Assembly (NCBI GenBank): GCA_028687585.1 | Contig: JAQTZV010000001.1 | Span: forward strand, 331,116 to 395,115 | Source: Desulfuromonadaceae bacterium | GTDB taxonomy: Bacteria > Desulfobacterota > Desulfuromonadia > Geobacterales > Pseudopelobacteraceae | DNA length: 64,000 nucleotides | Direction: 5' to 3' | Part shown: in pieces, positions 9,281 through 18,424 of the stretch | Layout: every line of letters starts with the position of its first letter | How positions within the stretch are numbered: position 1 is the first letter of the stretch | Program-made: the position numbers and the translations under genes | Notes under the pieces: model-generated | Database searches by the model: none | What the model saw: only the letters and a program-made list of their open reading frames with translations | What the model was told of the DNA's origin: nothing

Positions 9281-10308
9281 ACACAATTCCCCTGCGAAAT
9301 AACATATCAATCATAACCATTCTCCTGCTCTTGCTGGCGTCGTCGTCAGCTTATTGTGCCGGTGGCGCCTGTAAGGGAAAGGTTCTCAACCCGGTGACTG
9401 ATATCTGCTGGCAATGCATGTTCCCGGTGAAGATGGGTAGCGTCACCTACGGTAACGGGGCTGAAGCCGCTCCAGGGAATATAACTTCGCCGGTCTGTGC
9501 CTGTCCGGACAGCAAGGGGATACTTATCATAGGGGTATCTACGGCGTTCTGGGAACATGCTCGACTGATCGAGACGGTCAAGGACCCTTTCTGTTTTCCC
9601 GTAATGGGGACCGGCATGGCCAACCCCAAGCCGGGCTTTTCCTCCGGAGAGATCAGGAGCAAGGAATATGGCGACTCTGACTTCGCCTTCCAGCAGGCCC
9701 ATTATTACTACTTCCCGGCCTGGTCAATACTGCGGCTGTTTATGGACTTCCCGTGTGCCGAGAACAAGGCGTTCGACCTGGCCTACATGACAGAAGTCGA
9801 TCCGATGTGGAATGACGACAGCCTGTCATTCATCATCAATCCGGAGGCGCTCCTGTTCGGCAATCCGGTTTCGCAACTGGCGTGCGTTGCCGACAGCGTG
9901 GCGGCAACTGTGACGTATCCTATCGATCCTCTCTTCTGGTGCATGGGGAGTTGGGGTTCATTCTACCCCCTGTCCGGCAGCATGATTGAGAACAACCCCC
10001 TCAACGTGAATGCCGGCCTGGCAGCTCGGATGCTGTTCAAGCTCGGGCGTGAAACGCTCCTTTATGATACCGGCATCAACCAGTGCGCCAGCGCCGGAGT
10101 CGTGACGCCTATTCTCGTCAAGAGCAACTATCGGCTCCAGATTGCAAGGCCGGTAAGAGGCAACGATTGCATTCCCATTGGCAGACCGTCGCTGATCTGG
10201 GGGATCGCTAAGAACCCACCTTTCGGGACTGACAACACGTCACCGGACAATTTTCTCTGGTCTATGACACGAAGGAGGGTCTGTTGCGTCGGCTATGCGC
10301 TCAATTGA
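9277..10308 (+). CDS. traU: TraU, F-type pilus assembly / mating-pair protein
   Basis: The protein (343 residues) has a signal peptide, then the TraU pattern CKGKVLNPVTDICWQCMFPV, many conserved cysteines, a PFCFPVMG motif and a tryptophan-rich C-terminal half (PLFWCMGSWGSFYPL). TraU is a periplasmic cysteine-rich protein required more for DNA transfer than for pilus extension. It overlaps traW by ATGA and the next gene by 25 bases. Confidence 0.92.
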   Translation: MNTIPLRNNISIITILLLLLASSSAYCAGGACKGKVLNPVTDICWQCMFPVKMGSVTYGNGAEAAPGNITSPVCACPDSKGILIIGVSTAFWEHARLIETVKDPFCFPVMGTGMANPKPGFSSGEIRSKEYGDSDFAFQQAHYYYFPAWSILRLFMDFPCAENKAFDLAYMTEVDPMWNDDSLSFIINPEALLFGNPVSQLACVADSVAATVTYPIDPLFWCMGSWGSFYPLSGSMIENNPLNVNAGLAARMLFKLGRETLLYDTGINQCASAGVVTPILVKSNYRLQIARPVRGNDCIPIGRPSLIWGIAKNPPFGTDNTSPDNFLWSMTRRRVCCVGYALN

Positions 10309-11072
10309 CACTGGCCTTCATGGTCTTTCCCGCAGTTGTAAGAGGGGACAGCCCCCGGATTGGCATCCCCGAGGTGGAAGTCAGCCTGGACAAAGCAAAC
10401 AAGGTGGCAGAAACACTCACCATCCCGACAAACAAGTCTGAAATGGAAATGGCGAAGATTGCGGAGAAAATGAACGCCTACTACCGATCCCCGGAATTCC
10501 AGGGAAGATTGAAGAACGAGACAGAACGGATAAAGGGTGAACTCTTCGGCGATGCCTCAGTCAGGTTCTATCCGGACAGCAAGACTCCGGCAGCACGCGG
10601 GAAACTCGGCAGTGACGAGCGAATCTATGTATTCATCTCATCAGCCATGCCTCTACAGACAGTCAGAAACTATGCAGCTTCGGTGGCCCGTTTGGGCGAT
10701 CCAAACGTCACTCTTGTCATGCGCGGGTTCGTGGATGGAATGACGAAGATTCAGCCGACCATCAGGTTCATCGGATCTGTGCTGCAACGTGACGCGACAT
10801 GCAACCCTACAGATGGTGAGTGCGAGATGCTGCCGGCCAGCCTGGCTGTCGATCCCTTGCTGTTCAGGCGATACGGAATCGACCGGGTGCCCGCAGTCGT
10901 TTATGTCCGTGGCGTCAAGGCGGAGGATGCAGCCCTGAGTGAAGGTGATTCCAGGAACACCAGTATCTCAGAGAATCATACGGTATATGGCGACGCCTCT
11001 CTGGAATATCTCATCGAGCAGATATGGAGGGAAAGCGGGGTACGCTCGCTGAAAGATCTCTCTGGTCTGTAG
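10284..11072 (+). CDS. trbC: TrbC, F-type periplasmic assembly protein
   Basis: This matches the F-type TrbC family: the core YVFISSAMPLQTVRNY, the strand VTLVMRGF and the thioredoxin-like YGIDRVPAVVYV. The N-terminal signal peptide is best explained by the TTG start at 10284, inside traU; the first in-frame ATG (10320) would cut the signal. In F, TraW and TrbC are separate, and they are separate here. The transfer operon is interrupted after this gene by the reverse-oriented toxin-antitoxin pair. Confidence 0.83.
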   Translation: MRRLCAQLTLAFMVFPAVVRGDSPRIGIPEVEVSLDKANKVAETLTIPTNKSEMEMAKIAEKMNAYYRSPEFQGRLKNETERIKGELFGDASVRFYPDSKTPAARGKLGSDERIYVFISSAMPLQTVRNYAASVARLGDPNVTLVMRGFVDGMTKIQPTIRFIGSVLQRDATCNPTDGECEMLPASLAVDPLLFRRYGIDRVPAVVYVRGVKAEDAALSEGDSRNTSISENHTVYGDASLEYLIEQIWRESGVRSLKDLSGL

Positions 11073-11086
11073 TGTGGGAAAGGATG

Positions 11087-11587
11087 TTATCCGCAGGTGA
11101 GGGTTCTGATTGTATCAATCGGCATAAAGAGGTGAAGCGGCTGGTCAGGGAGCATGACGAATCCATACCGTTCATAAAAGGCGCGAGCGGAATCGCCCTT
11201 TGCATCGACAAACAGACCAATTACACCGGCCTGCCCGGCAATCAGGGCGGTGCGGGTGATGGCTTCCGTCAACAGAAGTTCCCCATACCGTTTGCCCTGG
11301 TGTTTGAGCGATACCGCCAGGCGTGCCAGCCGAACGGCAGGAAGACCATGTTGCGGATATTTCTTCGCATATGAGGTTGGAAGTTTCGTCGCGACGGCTT
11401 CACACAGGGTAAGGGTGAAGAACCCCATAATGAATGGACTGTCCTGGTCAGTCAGTACAAACGTTCGGGAAATGCCCTTATCGCCATGCTGTCGTGCGGT
11501 GGATTTGAGAAATGCATTGAGCTCGACCACACCGCAGTCAAAACCGGTGCGGTCATGATGTTTTGACAGGGCCTCTATTTCGGGCAC
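11087..11587 (-). CDS. GNAT acetyltransferase toxin, TacT/AtaT-like
   Basis: A 166-residue GNAT-fold protein of the kind paired with DUF1778 antitoxins. Such toxins acetylate the amino group of aminoacyl-tRNA and stop translation. Visible are the opening HDRTGFDCGVVELNAFL, the acetyl-CoA loop region RLARLAVSLKHQGKRYGE and the catalytic-tyrosine segment ARAFYERYGF. The GTG start overlaps the end of the antitoxin by 13 bases, antitoxin first. The pair lies against the direction of the surrounding transfer genes, so it has its own promoter and probably acts to keep the element in the cell. tRNA specificity cannot be read from sequence. Confidence 0.88.
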   Translation of the reverse strand: MPEIEALSKHHDRTGFDCGVVELNAFLKSTARQHGDKGISRTFVLTDQDSPFIMGFFTLTLCEAVATKLPTSYAKKYPQHGLPAVRLARLAVSLKHQGKRYGELLLTEAITRTALIAGQAGVIGLFVDAKGDSARAFYERYGFVMLPDQPLHLFMPIDTIRTLTCG

Positions 11588-11856
11588 AGGGTTTTTTCGC
11601 GGCGTTTCATGGCAGCTTTCAACCGCTCGTTAGGGACAGGGGGGTTATCCATCAGGTCGAACATGGTCTTTGCAGCATGTGCCGACAATTTGATAACTCG
11701 CTCCTGTTCGAGAATCTCGTTGGCTTTTTCCAGAGCCGATTGAACCAGAAACTGATTGAGCGTAGCGCCTACAGCCTGGGCGGCTTCAACAACACGGTCG
11801 TACACTGCCGTGGGCATCCGTGCCGGGATTCGTTCTTCTGCTCGTGCATGTGCCAC
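11575..11856 (-). CDS. DUF1778-family antitoxin, TacA-like
   Basis: A 93-residue protein with an N-terminal ribbon-helix-helix (ARMPTAVYDRVVEAAQAVG, then TLNQFLVQSALEKA) and a helical tail that would wrap the toxin. It is the usual partner of the GNAT toxin directly downstream. It uses a GTG start behind a strong AGGAGGTG site. Antitoxins of this class bind their own promoter, so the region 11857-11960 probably holds the operator. Confidence 0.88.
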   Translation of the reverse strand: MAHARAEERIPARMPTAVYDRVVEAAQAVGATLNQFLVQSALEKANEILEQERVIKLSAHAAKTMFDLMDNPPVPNERLKAAMKRREKTLCPK

Positions 11857-11968
11857 AGTACACCTCCTGTCAGGAATAAAGTGTAACCATGTGACGCCAA
11901 AATGGCAACAAATAATATGTACACTGCCTCGTACAGAACAAACTGATTCAGGAAAGAGGGATTACAGA

Positions 11969-12361
11969 ATGAATGAAGGGAACGGCATGGAGACGACTTC
12001 ATTATATGAACAGCCAGAGAGAAAGGTAGCTGTATCGGCACCATCAACGGTACCAAAAGAGCATCCCAAAAAGCCACCGGGACTTGTCCCCATTGTTGCG
12101 CTCTGTTTGGCGGTATCTTTTGGCGCATCTTTGGCCACCATTATTGGATATGACCACTGGTATGCCCAGAAGGTCGTGGCCGTTGACATCAAGGGATACA
12201 TAGCCCAGCAGCGGGACAATTACCTTGCCGGTAAACTTAATGACGATGAACTGAAGAGGAGCTTCGACCGTCTTGAGACAGTCATAACAGCCATTCCCAA
12301 GAACCGGGTGGTCATCATGGGTGACGCGGTGGTGCGCAATGCCGAAACCGTTAAACCTTGA
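11969..12361 (+). CDS. trbI: TrbI-like F-type transfer protein
   Basis: The ATG at 11969 follows a GGAAAGAGGG site; the longer frame from 11756 runs over the antitoxin promoter and is not used. The 130-residue protein has a proline-rich cytoplasmic N-terminus, one membrane helix (LVPIVALCLAVSFGASLATII) and a periplasmic part ending KNRVVIMGDAVVRNAE, the typical end of F TrbI, which influences pilus outgrowth and retraction. It overlaps the signal peptidase gene by 23 bases. Confidence 0.75.
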   Translation: MNEGNGMETTSLYEQPERKVAVSAPSTVPKEHPKKPPGLVPIVALCLAVSFGASLATIIGYDHWYAQKVVAVDIKGYIAQQRDNYLAGKLNDDELKRSFDRLETVITAIPKNRVVIMGDAVVRNAETVKP

Positions 12362-12833
12362 TTTCCGCAACTGGCGGCTCTGGCTGGCGATCACATGCCT
12401 GCTCGTGGCTGGGACGCTTCTCCCCTATAAGATCAGTGTTACGCTCACGCCATCGCTCAAGCATCGAGTCTACTGGCTTATCAGTAATCCGGATCGGTTG
12501 GAGAAAGGTGACTATGTACTGTTCAAGCATCGGGAGCTTACCACCAGGATGGGGATGAAAAAGTCTGAGGACATGTTGAAGATACTCGGGTGCAACGAGG
12601 GGGATCTGCTCACCGTTGATGCGGAGAAGAAATTCTACTGCAATGGCGAGTATCTGGTACGGGCAAAGGACTTTTCCCTGAAGGGAGAACCGCTGCAGCA
12701 TTTTGAATTCAACGGCACGATCCCCAAAGGAGTCATGTTTGTCATGGGACAGCACAAGGACAGTTACGACTCCCGTTACTTTGGCTTTGTTGAAAAGAGC
12801 CGCATTTTGGCGAAAGCCTACCCGATCTTCTGA
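12339..12833 (+). CDS. traF: TraF-type signal peptidase (S26 family)
   Basis: An inner-membrane serine protease of the conjugative S26 group that processes pilin or other transfer proteins. The start at ATG 12339 is preferred over an upstream GTG. One N-terminal membrane helix is followed by SLKHRVYWL, where the serine would be catalytic, the box MLKILGCNEGDLL, which carries the likely general-base lysine, and the family end box DSYDSRYFGFV. The catalytic motif is slightly divergent from the usual S-x-P-x-G-x-Y. It should not be confused with the thioredoxin-like TraF of F. Confidence 0.85.
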   Translation: MPKPLNLDFRNWRLWLAITCLLVAGTLLPYKISVTLTPSLKHRVYWLISNPDRLEKGDYVLFKHRELTTRMGMKKSEDMLKILGCNEGDLLTVDAEKKFYCNGEYLVRAKDFSLKGEPLQHFEFNGTIPKGVMFVMGQHKDSYDSRYFGFVEKSRILAKAYPIF

Positions 12834-12844
12834 AAGGAGCAGCA

Positions 12845-13096
12845 GTGCCCATCGAGAAACTCAATCCCCTGCACTACATGGGGCAGGCGGAATATACCGG
12901 CTTCTGGCAGAAGCTCTTTGCCACGCTTCTCTATGGCTTCTGGGGGCGCTTTTTTTTCGTTGCCCTGGTGGTCTCAGCATTCTGGGTCGGGGTGAGACAG
13001 CGTAATCCTGCGCTTGCGGCTGTTTGCTTATTCCTGGCTGCTATCTTCGCTTATGGCGGTGGTCTTATGAACCTGATTAGATCGTTCACGGGATAG
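12845..13096 (+). CDS. Small membrane protein in the transfer operon
   Basis: This 83-residue protein starts with GTG behind AAAGGAGC. It opens with a hydrophilic stretch (NPLHYMGQAEYTGFW) and has two predicted membrane helices around residues 33-50 and 55-78. I do not recognise a family. Its position between the signal peptidase and traG, with an 11-base gap on one side and 8 on the other, makes a role in the transfer apparatus likely but unproven. Confidence 0.7.
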   Translation: MPIEKLNPLHYMGQAEYTGFWQKLFATLLYGFWGRFFFVALVVSAFWVGVRQRNPALAAVCLFLAAIFAYGGGLMNLIRSFTG

Positions 13097-13104
13097 GAGG
13101 GGAC

Positions 13105-13845
13105 GTGGCGAAAGATGGCAACACTACGCCGGATTTAATGCTGGCTCAACAAAGTAACGAGATTCATCCGCGAGGTCTCCTGGAGGCGATCTCTTACATC
13201 GATCAGAACTTCGCCAACGAACTTGGAGGCTGCATGATCAAGTCCCGTTTCCTGACCACCCAGCAGCGTCTCGAATTCATGGAGGTTGGTTTTCGGAGTT
13301 CCTTTGTTTCTGGAATCGTCTCGGCGCTGCTGACCCCCATCGCCATCGGCGTGATCGAGCAGTACATCCCCATGTTCGGCGATCCTTCTCCGACCTTCTT
13401 CGACATGTTCAGTGCTTTCCTGCTGGCTCTTGGCTTCTCGCTTGGCTATGCCATCTTCATGGCGAAAGCCTCTACCTGTTTCATCGGCGAGTATACTCGG
13501 GCAATGGTGCTGAACCTTTTGGGCGGCATGGTATTTGGGGCCATCTTCAAGGCGGTTCTTGCTTTCATCGCTTTTCACTTTCTCTATTTCAAGGTCTTCA
13601 CCGACAAGAACGTACTGTGGGCCGTGTCCAAGCTCTATTATGCCAAGACCTCTCCCAATACGGTCGCTTCAATCTACTACTGGGTACAGGGATTCAAGGG
13701 AATCTTCCTCATCTCAGCTTACTTCGTACTGGTATCTACGGCAGTATTCATCGTCATCCCGATTGTTGCAATGCTGGTCGCCTATTACCGTAACCGCAAA
13801 CTGATTGCCGCAGGAGTCGTGCATGTCGACACGGACAGTTTCTAG
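13105..13845 (+). CDS. Multi-pass membrane protein of the transfer operon
   Basis: A 246-residue protein with a GTG start after a GGAGGGGAC site. After a soluble N-terminus of about 65 residues there are four to five hydrophobic segments, rich in glycine and phenylalanine (for example FLLALGFSLGYAIFMA and LLGGMVFGAIFKAVLAFIAF). No known motif is seen. It overlaps the start of traG by 23 bases, so the two are probably made together; it may be an assembly partner of TraG or an exclusion component. Function unknown. Confidence 0.75.
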   Translation: MAKDGNTTPDLMLAQQSNEIHPRGLLEAISYIDQNFANELGGCMIKSRFLTTQQRLEFMEVGFRSSFVSGIVSALLTPIAIGVIEQYIPMFGDPSPTFFDMFSAFLLALGFSLGYAIFMAKASTCFIGEYTRAMVLNLLGGMVFGAIFKAVLAFIAFHFLYFKVFTDKNVLWAVSKLYYAKTSPNTVASIYYWVQGFKGIFLISAYFVLVSTAVFIVIPIVAMLVAYYRNRKLIAAGVVHVDTDSF

Positions 13846-16800
13846 GATCGCCTTAACGGCGCTGTTGCTGTTGATTCCATCAATGGCGCTGGCCCTGGAT
13901 ATGGAATTCTATGTTTGGGGTGGTCACGATGCAGTTGTGAATGCCTTCAGCAAACTGGCACTGATCTTCGGTGACAACGCCTACAAGTCGCTCTACTTCG
14001 TTGTCATCACTGCTGGGCTCTTCTTCGGCGGGGTGACGGTATTTGCCAAGTCGCTTGGTACCGCCAACGGTTCGGTCATGACCTGGATCGTGCCGACTAT
14101 GATCGGCATTATGGTTTACCTGGCTCTGGTTGTCCCAAAGGGAACCATCCATGTCTATGATCCGGTTTTCAACAAGAACCAGGCGGTCGGCGGCATCCCG
14201 GACGGTGTCGTGGCGGTGGCCGGTATCTTGAACAAGATTGAGCGGGGCCTGGTGGATATCGTCACCACTGCCGGAGATCCCCTGAATTACCAGACCCAGG
14301 CGGGAGGGAAGGGCTTCCTGGGGCTCGCCCAGCTCACCAGCATTCCTCTGTCGGCGGTGGACAGCAATCTGGACGCCTCCATGCGGCGCTACGTGAAGGA
14401 TTGTGTTTCCTATGCCCTGATGAACCCCAATGCCAACCTCACGGTGGATGAACTGCGAAAGACAACCACCAATTTTGTCGGTTCCCTGGACAAGGCCGTA
14501 AATCCGGCTATCTGGACGGTCTACTATGATGCTGCCAGTCCGCAGGGCCAGGCTCTCACCTGTACCGACTCCTGGACCAGCATCAAAGCGGCACTCACCC
14601 CGGCTAATCTCGAAAAGAATATCCAGTCAGTCTGCGCCAATCTCGGCTATGAGGTTTCCGATGCGGCCGCCATGATCCAATGCAAGACGGTGTTGAACAA
14701 TGTCAATTCCGGGACCGGCCTGGGAGCAGCGAGCATTGATGACTTTTTGAAACAGGCCTATGTCTCCCAGCGACTGGAAGAGATCTTCCGCAGCGGCAAT
14801 GCAGCAGGTGCCACCAATTACCAATTCCTGCTTAGCGCTTCAGGCGCCATGAAGTCAGCCAACGAATGGTTGCCGATCCTGAAGGCGGCGCTCACCGCCA
14901 TCGCTGTCGGGTTGCTGCCGTTCCTGGCGCTCTTCATTCCCACGCCGCTGATCGGCAAGGCAGTCGGGATCATAGCCGGATTCTTCATTTGGCTCACCGC
15001 CTGGGGTGTCACCGATGCCATCGTTCACCAGTTTGCCGTGGACTATGCTAATCGGGCCTATGAGATGGTGCGGCAGAACAAGCTGGGTATGGATGCCCTC
15101 TACTTCTTTCCTGACCAGACGGTGAAGATCCTCGGTATGTTCGGCACACTGAGGATGAGCGGAATGATGCTGGCGACTGTCATTACCGGTATGTTGATCA
15201 AGTTTGGTGGTCATGCCATGGCGATGATGGCCGGAGGGATGGTCAGCCAGGTTCAGTCCGCTGGCAACCGTGCTACTCATGAGGTTGAAGATCCTGCCGG
15301 CAGAGCTTCGGCCATGCAGCGTAATGTCACCGCCATGCCGACTCAAGCCTGGAGCAATGAGCATAGCTTCCAAGCCAGGCAGGCGCAGTCGCTGGTCGGT
15401 ATGTCCGGTAAGACCACGGCGTCGAGCGATATGATTCGGGACTTCGGGATGGATTTTTCGAGTCGGATATCCGCTGACAGCGAGATTGGAAGATCAATCG
15501 GTTTCGGTGGCAGCGGCAGGGCCATGCGTGAGGGTGGTCTGTCATCTTCCTACGAGTTGAAATCATTTGATGGTCGTCTCGGACTCGACAAGTCGGCTGC
15601 GACCAAGGATGTGGTTTCAGGCAGCTATGGCGGTGACACTCTGGCCTTTGCCAAAATGGGAGTTGCCAACGACCGGGCCCTGGCAAATGTCTTTGGCTCC
15701 GGTGAAAACTATTCTGACTTCCTGACTGCCAACATGGACAAGAGTGTCGGACAACTCCAGGGAGAAATGGGAGCTTATGCCGCAGCCAGGTCTCTCGGAT
15801 TCAATGGGAACTGGCGGGAGTTCAACGCCATGCGCTCGGAAGTTACAGCCCTTGGGGATTTTGCCAATGCAGATGCGGTGAACAAGATTGCCGATAATTA
15901 CGGAATCTCTTCCGGACAGCTCATGCAGATGAACGCCCAGTTCCAGCAGAGCAAACATGCCTCAGAGGTTACCGGACTCTCGAATCAAATGGGTGGCCCG
16001 GTTGCTGCCGGTACAGAGGCTGGCAATGTCGTGGCAACGGAAACCGGGGGCAAGATCCAGGGAATCTATGCTGGGGGTGGTTACGGCAACTACCAACAGC
16101 TCACCAGCAATGATGTTTCCGGGAGGATTGCACGCAACCAGCTTGTTCATGCAGCAGCGGATCAGATGGTTGGCAGGATTGCTCCTCAACTCAAAAACGA
16201 TCCAGAGATGTACCAGAACGGTCACCTGACCGAACGGGGCTTTGCCGAGATGCAGAAGGCGATGGAGGGGCAGAACATCAACTTCACGACAGCTGACGGC
16301 AAAAGTTCTGTCAATGTCGGTATGGATGGCGGAATTGTCAATTCGTCGGATTCCGGTACCGTAGCTAAAGGCGACAGGAGCCAGGGCCTTGAAATACAGA
16401 AGCAACTCCGTTCTGCCGGATTCCAGAGTGCTGCAGCCCATGTCGCCAAGCTGTCCGGCCAGGCCTTCGACTACAAGGCAGATTACGACCGAAACGGCAA
16501 TCTCGCGTCGTTTGCCATTGACCAGGGTGGCCGGGTGCAGAAGTTTGATCTCGGTCAGAGCAGGACCGGGACTGATATCGAGCGTCTGGATCGGAACGTG
16601 TCAACTACTGACAAGGGGCTGCGCAAGACGGTTGGTGACTTTATCAAGACTGGCTATGAAAATCATGCCCTGAATGTCTCACGGAAGTCAGGCTCATACA
16701 TGATCCAGGCTGGCGGCAAGCAGATGATGGTCAATGGCGACTGGTATTACGCCAAGAATGAGAAAACCGGCAAAATGGAGGTAGTCGGCGGATCATTCTC

Positions 16801-17431
16801 CAACGGGCTTGACGGTAATGTTCTGATGTACGCCAAGGACAAAGATGGCAACCTTCATTACTCCCAGGTGCAGGGGAAAATGGACAAAAGCGGGAATCTT
16901 ATTGCCGGACAGCGTTCCGAGATCACCGAGGACCAGTTTGTTCAGTCGTCACAGCAAGGGGCGGCGGTTGTCAGTACTAGGTCCGGTGGTGGAATTACCG
17001 GGAGTATTCGTGCTGATGGCGGGGTCAAGGCGGATTATTCGAGTTCGCAGGTGGTTGGGACGAGGGTTGAATCCAAACAGAATCTTGCTGGTAGTGCTGC
17101 ATCACAGGAGTTTAGGGATGGCCGTTCAATTGATGCCGGTGCGGCTGCTACTACAATTGCCGTTGGTCAGGGAGCGCTACATGAGACAGCTGGAATAGTT
17201 GGGGATGTTGCGAAGACTGTTGGCCCTTATAAAGCTGCAGTTACAAAGCGAGAGGAAGCAGCTAACGCGGCTGCAAGCGCGGCTGAGCGTGAAATCATGC
17301 ATACCGCTGAGCAGCAAGCTCGAAATGTTCAACAGCAGGTGCAAAGAACCAGCAAAATTCTACAACACCAGAGCAAAACCTCGCCACTCCCAAGAGGCGG
17401 TGGGCCACAGCCACGAGGCACAAGGAGGTAA
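13823..17431 (+). CDS. traG: TraG, mating-pair stabilisation / entry-exclusion recognition protein
   Basis: The start is ATG 13823, which gives a signal-like helix ending LALDMEFYVWGG, the classic TraG opening. The 1202-residue protein has N-terminal membrane helices, a hydrophobic cluster around residues 350-480 (SANEWLPILKAALTAIAVGL and later IITGMLIKFGGHAM-type sequence), and a long hydrophilic C-terminal half with repeated glycine-rich segments. In F, the N-terminal part supports pilus assembly and the periplasmic C-terminal part stabilises mating pairs and contacts the exclusion protein. The last 60 residues are alanine/glutamine-rich and may be coiled coil. Confidence 0.9.
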   Translation: MSTRTVSRIALTALLLLIPSMALALDMEFYVWGGHDAVVNAFSKLALIFGDNAYKSLYFVVITAGLFFGGVTVFAKSLGTANGSVMTWIVPTMIGIMVYLALVVPKGTIHVYDPVFNKNQAVGGIPDGVVAVAGILNKIERGLVDIVTTAGDPLNYQTQAGGKGFLGLAQLTSIPLSAVDSNLDASMRRYVKDCVSYALMNPNANLTVDELRKTTTNFVGSLDKAVNPAIWTVYYDAASPQGQALTCTDSWTSIKAALTPANLEKNIQSVCANLGYEVSDAAAMIQCKTVLNNVNSGTGLGAASIDDFLKQAYVSQRLEEIFRSGNAAGATNYQFLLSASGAMKSANEWLPILKAALTAIAVGLLPFLALFIPTPLIGKAVGIIAGFFIWLTAWGVTDAIVHQFAVDYANRAYEMVRQNKLGMDALYFFPDQTVKILGMFGTLRMSGMMLATVITGMLIKFGGHAMAMMAGGMVSQVQSAGNRATHEVEDPAGRASAMQRNVTAMPTQAWSNEHSFQARQAQSLVGMSGKTTASSDMIRDFGMDFSSRISADSEIGRSIGFGGSGRAMREGGLSSSYELKSFDGRLGLDKSAATKDVVSGSYGGDTLAFAKMGVANDRALANVFGSGENYSDFLTANMDKSVGQLQGEMGAYAAARSLGFNGNWREFNAMRSEVTALGDFANADAVNKIADNYGISSGQLMQMNAQFQQSKHASEVTGLSNQMGGPVAAGTEAGNVVATETGGKIQGIYAGGGYGNYQQLTSNDVSGRIARNQLVHAAADQMVGRIAPQLKNDPEMYQNGHLTERGFAEMQKAMEGQNINFTTADGKSSVNVGMDGGIVNSSDSGTVAKGDRSQGLEIQKQLRSAGFQSAAAHVAKLSGQAFDYKADYDRNGNLASFAIDQGGRVQKFDLGQSRTGTDIERLDRNVSTTDKGLRKTVGDFIKTGYENHALNVSRKSGSYMIQAGGKQMMVNGDWYYAKNEKTGKMEVVGGSFSNGLDGNVLMYAKDKDGNLHYSQVQGKMDKSGNLIAGQRSEITEDQFVQSSQQGAAVVSTRSGGGITGSIRADGGVKADYSSSQVVGTRVESKQNLAGSAASQEFRDGRSIDAGAAATTIAVGQGALHETAGIVGDVAKTVGPYKAAVTKREEAANAAASAAEREIMHTAEQQARNVQQQVQRTSKILQHQSKTSPLPRGGGPQPRGTRR

Positions 17432-17434
17432 TGT

Positions 17435-17749
17435 GTGATTGAAAAGATACTATTCGTTTCTGACGGGATCATTGCAATTATGGGGAATGGGTACGTGCCG
17501 GCGGAACCAATGGATAACGTGGTTTTTGATCTAACAGAGTACGGTGTTGAACTTCGAGTTTCAGGTGTTCAAATACCGATACCAGCTGAGGCTCTCGAAC
17601 ACCTTGAGCAAACTGAAGGCACAAATGTTCACTTTTATGAATCCGACTCGTATGCTCTTGTTGCACCTTATCGTGGCTGTATTGAAATCAGCCGAGACGA
17701 AATCCTCAAATTGAAAGGGGCTTGGGAATATATTCGGCCTCACCAGTGA
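17435..17749 (+). CDS. Small hypothetical protein after traG
   Basis: A 104-residue acidic protein with a GTG start behind AAGGAGGTAATGT, so it is well placed for expression with traG. It is predicted mostly beta (alternating short hydrophobic strands) and has no membrane helix or signal peptide. No family recognised. Its end overlaps by ten bases the end of the opposite-strand gene at 17740, so the two are convergent. Confidence 0.65.
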   Translation: MIEKILFVSDGIIAIMGNGYVPAEPMDNVVFDLTEYGVELRVSGVQIPIPAEALEHLEQTEGTNVHFYESDSYALVAPYRGCIEISRDEILKLKGAWEYIRPHQ

Positions 17750-18105
17750 TGAAAGGAGGATGAATCTTTTCTTCTCCGACGATCACGGAACAGTCGAAAC
17801 GGAGTGCTATAGATTATCCAGTTCATATACCATTCATATTCCGCAGCCGACATTGTCGGTCTCAATTCTGGGGCCGCGTATCCATATTTCAGGAGTGGCC
17901 AAGTTGAAAGGCCTTTCAACGCTCCTATATAAAGACGTAGGTGAACACGATCAAGGATTATGTAACATAGGGCTAATACAGCAATACCAAGTGTCCAGTA
18001 CCAAAAAGACGATAAGAAAAACAACCCCACTATCGCCCCCGCAAAAAGGCAGGGAAGAACTGTTCCTAACGCTGATATTACGAATGCCATAAATTTTCTT
18101 ACCAT
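17740..18105 (-). CDS. Small membrane protein, opposite strand
   Basis: A 121-residue protein with two N-terminal membrane helices (residues about 8-30 and 33-52) and a basic, aromatic C-terminus (RLFRDRRRRKDSS). Its ATG is preceded by AAAGGAGGGG at good spacing. It converges on the transfer operon. A plus-strand frame covers most of the same DNA, but this strand has the better protein. Position next to traG would suit an entry-exclusion protein, but nothing in the sequence proves it. Confidence 0.55.
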   Translation of the reverse strand: MVRKFMAFVISALGTVLPCLFAGAIVGLFFLSSFWYWTLGIAVLALCYIILDRVHLRLYIGALKGLSTWPLLKYGYAAPELRPTMSAAEYEWYMNWIIYSTPFRLFRDRRRRKDSSSFHHW

Positions 18106-18301
18106 AACGTTCCCCTCCTTTCTTTAGCGGTCTGACTTCTATTGGATTTTAATAGATAGTTTGACCAGCTTAAATTCAATTGTCAACTCAAAATGAAGTC
18201 AATATGCAATTATTACAGAGTGTTGCAGTACTCTGTCCTGAACGGACTGGGTGCTGTTTTCCCGGAAAAATTGAATCCGATTTATCACTTTTTCAGATCA
18301 A

Positions 18302-18330
18302 TTGACATTCGAGGCGAAAAGTTGTATTAA
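18302..18330 (+). promoter_or_regulatory. Sigma70-type promoter for the restriction operon
   Basis: A perfect -35 box TTGACA (18302-18307), a 17-base spacer and TATTAA as -10 box (18325-18330). It points at the restriction operon, with transcription expected to start near 18337. Confidence 0.65.
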
Positions 18331-18367
18331 CGTGGCGTAATTTCATGCATTTATGGAGGGTGAGACA

Positions 18368-18424
18368 ATGGGCTCTGTGCCCTTCAGAAATATCAGTGGT
18401 ATTAAAAGCCGCATTGTCTGCTGA
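18368..18424 (+). CDS. Possible 18-residue leader peptide
   Basis: A short ORF begins at ATG 18368, eight bases after a GGAGGG ribosome site and about 35 bases after the predicted transcription start. It encodes MGSVPFRNISGIKSRIVC and stops inside the loop of the hairpin at 18404-18443. Its position, ending within a terminator-like stem upstream of the restriction genes, suggests an attenuation leader. No run of one amino acid marks a classical amino-acid attenuator. It could also be chance. Confidence 0.35.
   Translation: MGSVPFRNISGIKSRIVC

Noticed and set aside
17760..18092. Plus-strand ORF of 110 codons with a GGAGG-like site
   Set aside because: It lies opposite the 121-residue gene, which has a better protein (two membrane helices) and its own strong ribosome site; the plus-strand translation looks like random sequence.
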